Positions 7,830-15,887 are shown, counted from the stretch's first letter. The stretch is 64,000 bases of DNA from Treponema denticola (GCF_024181405.1 NZ_CP051302.1:1178001-1242000), one strand, 5' to 3'. Numbers and translations: made by a program. Notes: a model not told the origin generated them from the letters alone.

Positions 7830-9274
7830 TGACATTTGACTTATCAGGTATTCCTGAAGAATTACAAGTTTTTATAAAAGAAGCCCTCGAAATGCGGAAA
7901 GCCGCCCTACTCTTTACTGAAAAAGAAATAAAGGCAGCTATGCAGGAAAGTATAAACAAAATAAAAAAGCATATTGGATATGGTACATTTAAGGGTATAA
8001 CCAAAGAACTTAGCGATGTTATCGAAGAACAAAAAATATTTTTTGCGGCCGAACTCGACCGAATACTTGATGAAGGATTAACTAAAGCTAGTTATGCAGG
8101 GCTTTCAATCGGGAACGGTATTTTAAAACACTACAAGGCAAAAGGCTTAATTAAAGGCAGACTTATTGAAAAAGATATTATGCGTGAAGCCGAATTGATA
8201 GCAAAAAGCACAATGGAGAAAAAGCGAGTCTTTAAAAATAAAGAGTTTGTGTTGTCAGATAGGATATGGGATTTATCCGGAAACAATTACGAAAAAATCA
8301 AAGAGATTATATCAAGCGGTATAAATACTGATTGCGTGAAGGTTGCAAAAGCTCTAACGCAATATGTAAAACAAGGATCTGAAACACTTGCAAAAGATTA
8401 TCCTAACATGTATACTAGAATGGGCGGCAGAGTTCCAAAAAACTTAAACTATGAGGCCTTACGGCTCGCTAGGAACGAATTAAGCGAGGTCTATTGGCAA
8501 TCAACTATAGAAGGTTATAAGGATAACCCTGCAATAAAAGCAGTTAAGTGGCTATTGTCAAATAACAGAACACCGGGGTTTCACGATGTTTGTGATGAGT
8601 TAGCTTATGCAGATGACTTTGGACTCGGATCCGGTATTTACCCTTTAGATGATGCACCGGAAAAACCGCATATATGTTGCCTCTGCAACCTTGCACCTAT
8701 TATCGCCGATGACATAAAAAAAAGCGATGTTGTAAATAAACCGCCTGAAAATTGGGAAGAGATAAAAGAGCGGTTAAGACATAAAAACTCATTTATAAAT
8801 ATAGATGAGTTGACCGAAGAGCAAAAGGAAACACTAAGAGAGCAGCGGCGTGAAGCATACAGACGGCAAAAGGAAAAGAAAGAGGCAGAGAAAAAGGCTT
8901 TTGAACAGAAACTTGACACCTTGCACAATAATCCGATAGAATACGGGAAAACATACAGAGATCATTATGGTACAAAAATAAATGCTCAAAAGCAAAACCG
9001 CCATATCTACGGACACAAAAGTGCAAAAGATAACAGTAGTTATTTTAAAAATGATTTGCGGACTTTACAGCAGATTGTTAATGAAAAAGCAGGAACTGGA
9101 TACATATCTTTGATAAAGAAACAACTTACTGAAATAATCAAAGATGATAGATTAAAAGGTTTTAGTAAAAGTACGATTGATGATTTTTTTTATGAAACAA
9201 ACAAGGCTAAAATACATTATAGTAACACCGGTATACATATAGTACCTACATTAAAGGAGATAAAAAATGACTGA
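7829..9274 (+). CDS. Minor head/morphogenesis protein with C-terminal Ntox50-type nuclease domain
   Basis: About 481 residues. The first 300 look like a phage Mu gpF-type head morphogenesis protein, with KWLLSNNRTPGFHDVCDELA and the Cys-rich CCLCNLAP segment. A charged linker follows, and the last 100 residues carry RHIYGH, an AGTG turn and IHYSNTGIHIVP, the marks of the Bacterial toxin 50 (Ntox50) domain, a barnase/EndoU/ColicinE5-like RNase fold that phages append to head proteins for delivery with DNA. ATG at 7829 is chosen over TTG 7826 because it gives the TGATG overlap. The next gene, overlapping by 8 bases, could be an immunity protein. Confidence 0.8.
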   Translation: MTFDLSGIPEELQVFIKEALEMRKAALLFTEKEIKAAMQESINKIKKHIGYGTFKGITKELSDVIEEQKIFFAAELDRILDEGLTKASYAGLSIGNGILKHYKAKGLIKGRLIEKDIMREAELIAKSTMEKKRVFKNKEFVLSDRIWDLSGNNYEKIKEIISSGINTDCVKVAKALTQYVKQGSETLAKDYPNMYTRMGGRVPKNLNYEALRLARNELSEVYWQSTIEGYKDNPAIKAVKWLLSNNRTPGFHDVCDELAYADDFGLGSGIYPLDDAPEKPHICCLCNLAPIIADDIKKSDVVNKPPENWEEIKERLRHKNSFINIDELTEEQKETLREQRREAYRRQKEKKEAEKKAFEQKLDTLHNNPIEYGKTYRDHYGTKINAQKQNRHIYGHKSAKDNSSYFKNDLRTLQQIVNEKAGTGYISLIKKQLTEIIKDDRLKGFSKSTIDDFFYETNKAKIHYSNTGIHIVPTLKEIKND

Positions 9275-9494
9275 AAAAGAGTTGATTGAAATATATAAAA
9301 AAAATTTACATAAACAAATTAAAGTAAAATGTACAGACGGTAATATTTTTGAAGGTTTCTGTTCAGGCTTTACACGAGCTGTTGATAATGAACCCGAAAT
9401 ATCATCTATAATGTTAGACCCTATAAAAAAGTCTAAAAATATTTATTATGATATTTTAGCGACCGAAATAGACGCTATAGAAACTCTTAATTAA
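9267..9494 (+). CDS. Small Sm-like beta-barrel protein, possible partner of the Ntox50 domain
   Basis: A 75-residue protein starting inside the end of the head/toxin gene. The sequence alternates strands in the manner of an LSm-like barrel: KQIKVKCTDGNIFEGF, a short excursion, then SIMLDP and YYDILATEIDAIETL. Its overlap with a gene ending in a toxin-type nuclease makes it a candidate immunity protein that protects the cell while phage heads are assembled. It is followed directly by a terminator, so it closes the packaging-portal operon. The fold is inferred by eye and the immunity role from context only. Confidence 0.6.
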   Translation: MTEKELIEIYKKNLHKQIKVKCTDGNIFEGFCSGFTRAVDNEPEISSIMLDPIKKSKNIYYDILATEIDAIETLN

Positions 9495-9523
9495 AAGGCA
9501 TATAGAACCAAAATCCCCACCCT

Positions 9524-9552
9524 AGAGAGCTCCAAAAAAGCTCTCTTTTTTT
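9524..9552 (+). terminator. Rho-independent terminator after the packaging operon
   Basis: An 8-bp perfect stem, AGAGAGCT (9524-9531) with AGCTCTCT (9539-9546), a loop of seven bases and then a run of T. It lies 30 bases after the small Sm-like gene and separates the packaging block from the capsid block. Confidence 0.85.
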
Positions 9553-9587
9553 TATTCAAAAAAAATAAAAATATTTTTCTTTTTCTC

Positions 9588-9617
9588 TTGCGTTACGTAC
9601 TTACTAAAAAGTACCAT
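9588..9617 (+). promoter_or_regulatory. Phage-specific promoter motif, copy B
   Basis: TTGCGT at 9588-9593, continuing TACGTAC, and TACCAT at 9612-9617 after 18 bases; a T-rich CTTTTTCTC tract precedes it. It is the upstream of two tandem copies before the protease-scaffold and capsid genes. Confidence 0.6.
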
Positions 9618-9642
9618 AATAAAAACTTTTTTTAGTTTTATA

Positions 9643-9672
9643 TTGCGTTACGTACCTATGATTTTGTAACAT
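9643..9672 (+). promoter_or_regulatory. Phage-specific promoter motif, copy C
   Basis: TTGCGT at 9643-9648, continuing TACGTAC, and TAACAT at 9667-9672 after 18 bases. It lies exactly 55 bases after copy B and 23 bases before the ATG of the protease-scaffold gene, whose ribosome site (ATAGGAGCT) follows it. Confidence 0.6.
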
Positions 9673-9694
9673 AGAAAAAAAATAGGAGCTATAA

Positions 9695-11044
9695 ATGGGT
9701 AAAAAAGAATATATACAAAAACCGCTGCCTTTCGGAGAGATGACAAACGCACTAAATATATCTTGTAAGGGCGAAATGCTTATAGGCGATGAAGCTAAAG
9801 ACCTTATAGCTAAAATACCGCTTAATCCTCTTGCAACGCCTGAAATGATAAAGGCTTTAAAACACGAAAAAGAACCGCTTGATTGCGTATTCACTGTAGA
9901 CTATAGACAGGGTGGAAACGGTACTTATGCCGATAGTGCATTTGAAAGCATTGCAAACAAAATATTGACAAGCCCCGTATTCGTTCCGGCTTGTTACGGA
10001 CATCAAAGTCAAGAAGCCTTTTATTATGAAGGTCGTGAGATTTACGGCTCGGTTATTGGTGTATGGCTCGACAAAGAAAATGAGAAAATACACTACCGCA
10101 TAATACCGGATAAGGGAGACCACGCAGAAAAAATAAGGCGATGGTTAAAAAATAAACAAATAAATGCAGTGTCAATTTGGGGTATTCCAACCTATGACTC
10201 AACAGGAGTTATAGTAATTGATTACAATCTCAGATCCATCGATTTTGTACCGCCTTTTACGGAAGGACAAAAAAACGAGCTTTTAGTCGGTGAAATAGGA
10301 AATATAGGTTTTAATGAACTCGATAGAAAGCTCTCGCAAGCCGTAGACAAAAAATACAAGGGCTATATCTATGTTCCCGAATTCTATAGCGACTATTTAA
10401 TCGCTGAAGACAGTGGGCAATTTTATAAAATCCCGTATGAATTAAAAAATGATGATGTCGTTTTGGGCTCGGCGGTAAAGGTGCGCCGAGTTATCGAATA
10501 TAAACCTATGGAGGTAGAAATGGAAAACATAACAAATGTAACAAACGATGAACTTTTGGCGGAAATAGCAAAACGTACAAAGGACGGTCGTATGTCAGCC
10601 TTAGTGGTTGCGGGTGAAATGAACCTCAAACTTGAAGACACACAAAAAGTCTCTTCTTTGGAGGCTTCGGTAAAAGAGTTTGACGAATTAAAAAAAGCCG
10701 CCGGTGAAATGAGTATCGCCGATGCTATCTCTATTGCAAAAAAAGCAAAAGAGACGGAAAAAAGCGAAAACGAAAAAAAGGCTTTCGGCGAGATTGTAGA
10801 AACCGTCAAGATTGAAAAAGGCTTAATCAAGGACGGCAAGCCTACCGGCGAAATGGCCGCTATGGTCGACAAGTTTGCACGGCTTGAACAGGGTATGACA
10901 AAAGAACAAATCGCAGGCGAGATGGACAGAGTTATCAATGACGCTGACATTCAAAAAATGGTACAAGCAAAAGCCGCTCAAGACCCCATAGGCGAAATGG
11001 GAAATAAAACAGGCGGTAGTGAAAAAACCGTTATAACTTTTTAA
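9695..11044 (+). CDS. Prohead protease fused to scaffold protein
   Basis: A 449-residue protein. Residues about 60-200 form a herpes-assemblin-type prohead protease with His103 (YGHQ), Ser160 (AVSIWG) and Asp183 (SIDFVPP) in the expected order. Residues from about 276 to the end are helical and charged, like a scaffold. The tripeptide Gly-Glu-Met occurs seven times (starting at residues 14, 26, 307, 337, 385, 408 and 433), with GEI variants at 199 and 365; it recurs in the capsid N-terminus and may be the cleavage site. An internal ribosome site would also give the scaffold part alone. Position before decoration and capsid genes fits. Known analogues are fused protease-scaffolds such as lambda C/Nu3. 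Confidence 0.85.
   Translation: MGKKEYIQKPLPFGEMTNALNISCKGEMLIGDEAKDLIAKIPLNPLATPEMIKALKHEKEPLDCVFTVDYRQGGNGTYADSAFESIANKILTSPVFVPACYGHQSQEAFYYEGREIYGSVIGVWLDKENEKIHYRIIPDKGDHAEKIRRWLKNKQINAVSIWGIPTYDSTGVIVIDYNLRSIDFVPPFTEGQKNELLVGEIGNIGFNELDRKLSQAVDKKYKGYIYVPEFYSDYLIAEDSGQFYKIPYELKNDDVVLGSAVKVRRVIEYKPMEVEMENITNVTNDELLAEIAKRTKDGRMSALVVAGEMNLKLEDTQKVSSLEASVKEFDELKKAAGEMSIADAISIAKKAKETEKSENEKKAFGEIVETVKIEKGLIKDGKPTGEMAAMVDKFARLEQGMTKEQIAGEMDRVINDADIQKMVQAKAAQDPIGEMGNKTGGSEKTVITF
10520..11044 (+). CDS. Nested scaffold protein from an internal start
   Basis: In frame with the protease-scaffold gene, ATG at 10520 (residue 276 of the long form) is preceded by GGAGG at 10510-10514 with a five-base gap, one of the best ribosome sites in this block. 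The 174-residue product would be the scaffold domain without the protease, as phage lambda makes Nu3 from within C. It begins MENITNVTNDEL and has five of the seven GEM motifs. Sequence supports the start; production of the short form is inference. Confidence 0.6.
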   Translation: MENITNVTNDELLAEIAKRTKDGRMSALVVAGEMNLKLEDTQKVSSLEASVKEFDELKKAAGEMSIADAISIAKKAKETEKSENEKKAFGEIVETVKIEKGLIKDGKPTGEMAAMVDKFARLEQGMTKEQIAGEMDRVINDADIQKMVQAKAAQDPIGEMGNKTGGSEKTVITF

Positions 11045-11056
11045 GGAGGTATAAAA

Positions 11057-11401
11057 ATGGTATATGAACACAAAGTAAGGTCGACTATAAAAACAGTTCC
11101 GGTATCGGCAGTGACTGTTCCTACGGGACACGCTCTTGATAAGCACGGTATTGTTTTTGTAGGGGATAGAGTTGGGGTAGCTTTTGATAAAATCAGCGAC
11201 ACCGAAGTATCCGTCAATTTTGATACGGAAACCGATTTCTCAACAACTCTTTTTGATGGAGCTTCTTTGCCGAAAGTTGGAGAAAAAATCTATGTTGCAA
11301 CAGCAGACGGGAAACTCACAAAGACATCGGCAAGTAATAAGCTGGTCGGTTTTTACTGGGGTAAATCAGGTAATTCCGTTATTTTCTCGCTCGTAATGTA
11401 A
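11057..11401 (+). CDS. Head decoration protein-like (DUF2190 type)
   Basis: A 114-residue beta-rich protein between the scaffold and the major capsid gene, with the repeated pattern HALDKHGIVFVGDRVGVAF and KLVGFYWGKSGN resembling phage capsid decoration or cement proteins that stabilise the expanded head. An excellent ribosome site (AAGGAGGT) precedes it. No GEM motif is present, so it is probably not processed. The family call is by position and beta-strand pattern. Confidence 0.65.
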   Translation: MVYEHKVRSTIKTVPVSAVTVPTGHALDKHGIVFVGDRVGVAFDKISDTEVSVNFDTETDFSTTLFDGASLPKVGEKIYVATADGKLTKTSASNKLVGFYWGKSGNSVIFSLVM

Positions 11402-11422
11402 GGAATAGGAGGTAATCATTTT

Positions 11423-12502
11423 ATGAAAATAATTACAAAGGAAGAGCTTAGAAACTCGGCTCTTGAAGAAAAAAAAGAGTTTAGAGCCTTTTACAAGGCA
11501 CCTAATGAACCCGCAGGTGAAATGGCTTTACAGAATACCGGCACCGGCAGCGGGGCAATATTCACTCAAGAGATGTTTTCTCGTCTTGCAAAAGCCGAAA
11601 AAGAGGCCGCTGGTGAAATGAGTATGCAAGATGTAAGGGCGTTTATACAAAATGCAACCGTAGATGTAACAAAAGGAATGGCCGCTAACCCGACTCTCTA
11701 TCAGTTTATCTACGATGAGATTTTCAATTCCGAGTTTACGGAAACAATCGATGTCAGAGACTTGATTGGACTTCAAGCAGCTTTCGGCATTGTCAATGCA
11801 GGGGAAAGCGTACCTTTGGCAGGTTGGAAAACCGGAAAACTCGAAACCGTGAAAATGCTTGACTATGCTTGCGGTTATTCGGTTTTGAAAAAATGGGTAA
11901 CGTATAATCAGTTCTGGAATGTCGAACGGGCAAACAAGGCAATGGGTGTTGCTCATAATGCAATCCTTGATCATATCCATTTATTTCCGATTATAAAGGC
12001 TTCTTATTCGGGCGGCTCTATTACAAACAAAGTAACCGGAGCAGCATATACTAATGCGACAGAGCTGACGATCGTCTATTATACGCTCCGCAAGGGTATC
12101 AAGGACGCCTTAAAACGTCAAAATGCACAAGGCTTTAAACTCCGCCCGACTATTGCACTTTGTAACAGTGCAACGGCTATGGATGTTGAGGCAGCTGTAG
12201 CTGGAATGTTACAAAATGGTTCACAACTCGGACCATTGGGGCAGATTAAAACTGTACTCGCTTATGACGGATGGCAGGGAGAGATTAAGGGCGAAAAAGT
12301 AACTTTTGACGCTCCGGCAGATAATGAGGTATATCTCATTCAGCCTAAAGATATGTTCAAGGCTCTTGTAAAGACTGATATTACCGAACTTACACAGAAA
12401 GGCGATATTATGAAACTTTCAAACCTTGATGTAGCACAATTCTTTAGCCGTGCAGTCATAGCCGATATATCAGACTCAGTACATAAGGTTGTACTCGCTT
12501 AA
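11423..12502 (+). CDS. Major capsid protein
   Basis: A 359-residue protein directly after the decoration gene and before the connector genes, led by GGAGGT. The first 66 residues are charged and helical, like the delta domain of HK97-type capsids, and contain two GEM motifs (residues 32-34 and 64-66). From about residue 67 the sequence becomes a compact alpha/beta protein, including DLIGLQAAFGIVNAGESV and a C-terminal segment that contacts neighbours (FFSRAVIADI). If cleavage falls after the second motif, the mature subunit would have about 293 residues. Call by order, size and domain pattern. Confidence 0.8.
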   Translation: MKIITKEELRNSALEEKKEFRAFYKAPNEPAGEMALQNTGTGSGAIFTQEMFSRLAKAEKEAAGEMSMQDVRAFIQNATVDVTKGMAANPTLYQFIYDEIFNSEFTETIDVRDLIGLQAAFGIVNAGESVPLAGWKTGKLETVKMLDYACGYSVLKKWVTYNQFWNVERANKAMGVAHNAILDHIHLFPIIKASYSGGSITNKVTGAAYTNATELTIVYYTLRKGIKDALKRQNAQGFKLRPTIALCNSATAMDVEAAVAGMLQNGSQLGPLGQIKTVLAYDGWQGEIKGEKVTFDAPADNEVYLIQPKDMFKALVKTDITELTQKGDIMKLSNLDVAQFFSRAVIADISDSVHKVVLA

Positions 12503-12511
12503 AAAAAGATG

Positions 12512-12527
12512 GGCGGAATATTCCGCC
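12512..12527 (+). terminator. Perfect 16-base palindrome after the capsid gene, possible weak terminator
   Basis: GGCGGAATATTCCGCC is a perfect palindrome ten bases after the capsid stop, followed by TGCCTTTT. The hairpin has almost no loop unless the centre opens, and the T run is short, so it may reduce transcription into the connector genes, or protect the abundant capsid message, rather than stop it. Confidence 0.45.
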
Positions 12528-12560
12528 TGCCTTTTAATAAATGAAGGAGGTTAAAGAGTT

Positions 12561-12935
12561 ATGATAATCACCGAAGCAACTATTAAAAGAATACGCAATC
12601 TGTTAAACGAAGAAATTCCCGAAAACGGAATGGACAAAGACACCAACTTTTCCGACATCGATTTGACAATAACTATTCAAGGGGCTGAAAGTGAAAATCA
12701 TGCTCTTTATCTTTTATGGACTCAAAAAGCCGGTATCATTCAAAAAACAGCCAGAGATATAAAAAGTATTCACGCAGGCGGCGAAAGTATTGAAAAATAT
12801 ACAGCCGCCGATTATGTAAGCCTTTGCCTTAAAACAGCACAAGGCTATAAGGAAGCATGGGAGGCGGAAAATAAACAAAAAAACGCATCTTCATTTTTTA
12901 TTTATCAAAAAAAATACGAGGATGATTTATGGTAG
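12561..12935 (+). CDS. Head-tail connector protein
   Basis: A 124-residue, mainly helical protein led by AAGGAGGT, first of four small genes between capsid and tail tube. This is the position of the HK97 gp6-like adaptor that docks under the portal. Visible helices begin at TEATIKRIRNLL and DYVSLCLKTAQGYKEAWE. It overlaps the next gene by seven bases. Call from gene order; the sequence itself gives only weak support. Confidence 0.55.
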   Translation: MIITEATIKRIRNLLNEEIPENGMDKDTNFSDIDLTITIQGAESENHALYLLWTQKAGIIQKTARDIKSIHAGGESIEKYTAADYVSLCLKTAQGYKEAWEAENKQKNASSFFIYQKKYEDDLW

Positions 12936-13315
12936 GCGATATTGAGGTTTTACGAAAAGACACGGAAGAAATTATAAACATCAATCCAGTTGAAATTGTC
13001 TTTATCCGAAATGAAAAACAAGAAGATGAATTCGGTAATATCAAAAATATTGAAAAACGAACTGAAACGCAACGGGTAAGAATTGCCGAGCTATCTCATA
13101 ATGAAACAGATAGACTTATACAAGAAGGTTTATTAAAAAATCATGTTGTAAATATTACAGCGAGATATAACGCTGATATTCAATCGGGCGATAAGTTCGA
13201 TTTTTGCGGTAACAGATACGAGGTTGAATTTATCCGAAAAATTACAGTCGGCGGATATGATAATGTATTTAAAATGTCAGGAAAGGCAAAAGAAATAAAC
13301 GAGGCAACGGAATGA
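12929..13315 (+). CDS. Head closure/head-tail adaptor protein
   Basis: A 128-residue beta-rich protein, second in the connector set. It has the short-strand pattern of SPP1 gp16/HK97 head-closure proteins: an N-terminal DIEVLRKD strand, a TQRVRIAEL strand and a C-terminal VGGYDNVFKMSGKA segment. Such proteins plug the portal channel until tail attachment. It overlaps both neighbours by a few bases. Call mainly by order. Confidence 0.55.
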   Translation: MVGDIEVLRKDTEEIININPVEIVFIRNEKQEDEFGNIKNIEKRTETQRVRIAELSHNETDRLIQEGLLKNHVVNITARYNADIQSGDKFDFCGNRYEVEFIRKITVGGYDNVFKMSGKAKEINEATE

Positions 13316-13680
13316 GAGGTATGGACGCTTTTTTTTCAAACCTAGACAAAGCAAAAAAAGAAATACTCGATGAGTGTGAAATGGTTGCTCATAAGACTGC
13401 TGCGAGCATGGAGCGTTATGCAAAAGAAAAAAGGCCATGGATAGATAGAACTGGAGATGCCCGAAAAGGATTAAAAGGCAAAACTTCTATTTTCAAAAAT
13501 ACAATATCATCATCCATACATCAAGATTTGTATGGAGATACAGGGAAAGAATATGGGTATTACCTTGAGAATGCTCATAATGGCAAATATGCAATATTGA
13601 CTGAAACGAGAAATCATCATGCCGGTATGTTCTTTGATGGAATACAAGAAGCTTTAGGAGTTGCTATAAACAGGGTATAA
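13312..13680 (+). CDS. HK97 gp10-like tail completion protein
   Basis: A 122-residue protein with the gp10-like pattern: a long N-terminal helix, then RPWIDRTGDARKGLKG, the YLENAHNGKYAILTE segment and a C-terminal helix. In HK97-type phages this protein completes the tail end that joins the head. It overlaps the previous gene by four bases (ATGA) and precedes the tail terminator candidate by four bases. The motif match is good. Confidence 0.75.
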   Translation: MRGMDAFFSNLDKAKKEILDECEMVAHKTAASMERYAKEKRPWIDRTGDARKGLKGKTSIFKNTISSSIHQDLYGDTGKEYGYYLENAHNGKYAILTETRNHHAGMFFDGIQEALGVAINRV

Positions 13681-13684
13681 GAAA

Positions 13685-14056
13685 ATGAGAAAGGCTATTT
13701 ATAAGAAACTAGAAGAAATCTATCCAACTTATTACATAGGAAATGAAAAAAAGACGACACCTAAGCCTTATCTTATTTTCAAAATGGGAAATGAAATCAA
13801 AACCCATACCTTTGGGAGATGGCAAACTTTTACGGTTTTTGCCATAGCTCCGGCAGGAGACTTTGAAACTCTTGATACAATGTCTGAAAAGATTATTAAA
13901 GGTCTTGACGGTAAGCATATCAATAGAATATCTGATGGCTCTACCTTTTTAATTCAATTTATGGATTGCGGAGATGAGTTTGTAGAAGGAGAACTCAACG
14001 CAATATCGAAACAGCTTAATTTTAAAATACCGTCTTTCGGGCGGGATTTTATGTAA
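13685..14056 (+). CDS. Tail terminator-like protein
   Basis: A 123-residue protein, last of the connector set, with the order beta strand, helix and three strands common to phage tail terminators (YLIFKMGNE, FTVFAIAPAG, TLDTMSEKIIKGLDG, FLIQFMDCGDEF). The tail terminator caps the tube and stops elongation at the length set by the tape measure. The tail tube gene follows after 24 bases and a good ribosome site (TTGGAGGT). Call by position and predicted strands. Confidence 0.6.
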   Translation: MRKAIYKKLEEIYPTYYIGNEKKTTPKPYLIFKMGNEIKTHTFGRWQTFTVFAIAPAGDFETLDTMSEKIIKGLDGKHINRISDGSTFLIQFMDCGDEFVEGELNAISKQLNFKIPSFGRDFM

Positions 14057-14080
14057 ATATTTTATTGGAGGTTAAGAATT

Positions 14081-15049
14081 ATGGAAAACAAGAACGAATA
14101 TTCCTATTCAATCGGACGTGCGGAAATTGCACTCTTGAACGCCGATAAGAGCTTTCCTACACCCAATGATTGGGAAGATACCGACCGAATGACTGGTAAA
14201 AAACGAAAGCACAGAGGCGGCGTAGTTGGTAAAGTCGGAACCTTTGACATCGACGGATGGACTGGAGATGACTTAAAAATCGGCATTGTTTACGGTACAA
14301 AAAAGGCAGAGGTTACATTTGCCTCTACGGCCGCAAACAAAAAAGCTGTAACCGTGGCAGACATGGTTAAAGATTTGAATACGGCGTTTACGGGTATCGC
14401 AGGCCAAGGTATCAAGCTCAAGGCTGCAAAGACAGACATCGGAGAAGATTACGATGCCGAGTATTTAAAAATTACCACTCAAGCAACGGGAGACTTGCCG
14501 TGGTTTGCTCCTATCGGTTTTTCCGGTAAGCTCGCAGAACTTCTCGGCATTACCGCTTGGGTAGCAACTAAGGAAGCAAAAAGTTTTAAAGATGACTTTG
14601 AAAAGGAAGCCGGAAAATCCAACGATGCAACATCGGGACACGGTATCCGCTGTTCTGTTAAAGAAGCAGATCAAATAAAGGGCGTAAACATTACGGCTTC
14701 TTTTGCAACAATCTCAACAAAACTTCTTGCTATGGTTACCGGAAACTCGTACAACGAGAAAACGGGCGAATATTTTGTAGATAACGCAGGTAATCCTCCG
14801 TTAATTGCAATGCGTTACTTTGTTGAGCAGTACGAAAGCGGCGTAAACACTAAGGGTTCTTTCTCAAGAGTTAAGGCCTTTTTATTTCCTTCTTGCAAAA
14901 TCACACCCAACGGCAACGATGCCGGAGAGAATAACTTTGCAGCCCAAGAATTGCAGGGTTCAGGCGGAGAGAATAAGAGGAGCAATCTTCCTATGAAGTT
15001 TATCAAGGAAATTGGATTAAATGACTACACGCAGTATGTAGGGGAATAA
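14081..15049 (+). CDS. Major tail tube protein
   Basis: A 322-residue protein between the terminator-like gene and the tail chaperones, the expected place of the tube protein of a non-contractile tail. It has many short beta strands and a Gly-rich acidic surface (GTFDIDGWTGDD), with no coiled coil. There is one tube-type gene and no sheath gene near it, so the phage is a siphovirus. A hairpin terminator follows directly, which fits separate high-level expression. Confidence 0.75.
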   Translation: MENKNEYSYSIGRAEIALLNADKSFPTPNDWEDTDRMTGKKRKHRGGVVGKVGTFDIDGWTGDDLKIGIVYGTKKAEVTFASTAANKKAVTVADMVKDLNTAFTGIAGQGIKLKAAKTDIGEDYDAEYLKITTQATGDLPWFAPIGFSGKLAELLGITAWVATKEAKSFKDDFEKEAGKSNDATSGHGIRCSVKEADQIKGVNITASFATISTKLLAMVTGNSYNEKTGEYFVDNAGNPPLIAMRYFVEQYESGVNTKGSFSRVKAFLFPSCKITPNGNDAGENNFAAQELQGSGGENKRSNLPMKFIKEIGLNDYTQYVGE

Positions 15050-15057
15050 AAAAATCT

Positions 15058-15085
15058 TACCGCTTAAGAAAAAACTTAGGCGGTA
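15058..15085 (+). terminator. Terminator after the tail tube gene
   Basis: TACCGC-TTAAG pairs with CTTAG-GCGGTA around a short A-rich loop, with A runs before and ATCTT after, so the stem is about 11 bp. The hairpin can act in either direction, though the T run on the + strand is short. It lies eight bases after the tube stop. Confidence 0.6.
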
Positions 15086-15116
15086 ATCTTAAAAAAATAA
15101 AATTAAGAGGATTAGG

Positions 15117-15692
15117 ATGATAAAAAAAATCATTGATAACTTTAAAGTAAAAAAAATTGTAGAAGATAGAAAAAAGGAACTTTCTCAAGACGGGAATAAA
15201 ACATCGGCTGAAGCCTTAGCTATGGACTCTTGTAAATGGGTAGACCTTTATTGGAATGGTACAAAACGCCCCTTTTTAATTCATAAAATCAACTTTCAAG
15301 AACTTTTGATGTGCGGTCGTTTTCCTAACATTCTTTATAAGTTTGTTGAGGGCATATCAGATGTTTTGAATGAAGAAAAAACAGAAAAATCTTCTGTCAA
15401 TCTTCAACAAATGAAAGAAGAAGAGGACGAATTCAGACACGAGCTTGCAGAAAAATCTATGGTAGAACCCAAATACAGAGAGTGCTATGACGCAATAGTC
15501 AACCTTTTAGCAAATCCAGAAGCAAACAGAAATGATGTTATACCTCAAGATTTTCTTGATGACCTATTCCTGTGGTATTTGACGGAATGGGAAATCCAGA
15601 TAAAAAAAAAGTCGGAGCTGTTAATCTCGAAAGGTTTGGGAGAGTCGCAAAATACTGGAGAAAAGCCCCAAGTGAATACATCACGGGGTTAG
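15117..15692 (+). CDS. Tail assembly chaperone G-type (short product)
   Basis: A 191-residue acidic protein between tail tube and tape measure, the position of lambda gpG. The frame contains A-AAA-AAG at 15605-15611, where a fraction of ribosomes can slip back one base into the frame that ends at 15874; without slippage translation stops at 15692. Such chaperones coat the tape measure during tail assembly. The combination of place, size and slippery site is diagnostic. Confidence 0.8.
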   Translation: MIKKIIDNFKVKKIVEDRKKELSQDGNKTSAEALAMDSCKWVDLYWNGTKRPFLIHKINFQELLMCGRFPNILYKFVEGISDVLNEEKTEKSSVNLQQMKEEEDEFRHELAEKSMVEPKYRECYDAIVNLLANPEANRNDVIPQDFLDDLFLWYLTEWEIQIKKKSELLISKGLGESQNTGEKPQVNTSRG

Positions 15693-15874
15693 ATGATTTT
15701 GAGAAGTTTGTAATTGATGAGGCTTGTATTGTTGCAGTTGAAGCTGACAATAAACGCCTTGAAAAACAACGAAAGGAACAAGAAAAAGAAAATGCAAGGA
15801 TAAGGAAAGAAAAAGAAGAAAAAGAAAATTTTATGAAAAACATGAATAAAACTTTTTCCGGTAATGATACATAG
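15117..15874 (+). CDS. Tail assembly chaperone GT-type frameshift fusion
   Basis: A -1 shift at the heptamer 15605-15611 joins the first 165 codons of the upstream frame to 87 codons of the second frame, giving about 252 residues. The added part begins VGAVNLERFGRVAKYW and ends in a charged coiled coil rich in Lys and Glu. The two frames overlap by 120 bases, and the second has no good ribosome site of its own (its first start is a GTG at 15572). This matches lambda gpGT. The ratio of the two products cannot be read from sequence. Confidence 0.75.
15605..15611 (+). promoter_or_regulatory. Programmed -1 ribosomal frameshift site
   Basis: In a run of nine A followed by G (15602-15611), the zero frame reads AAA AAA AAG, so the heptamer A-AAA-AAG is in the register used by E. 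coli dnaX. It lies 81 bases before the zero-frame stop and inside the overlap with the -1 frame. Confidence 0.8.
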
Positions 15875-15887
15875 AAAGGGTAAATAA

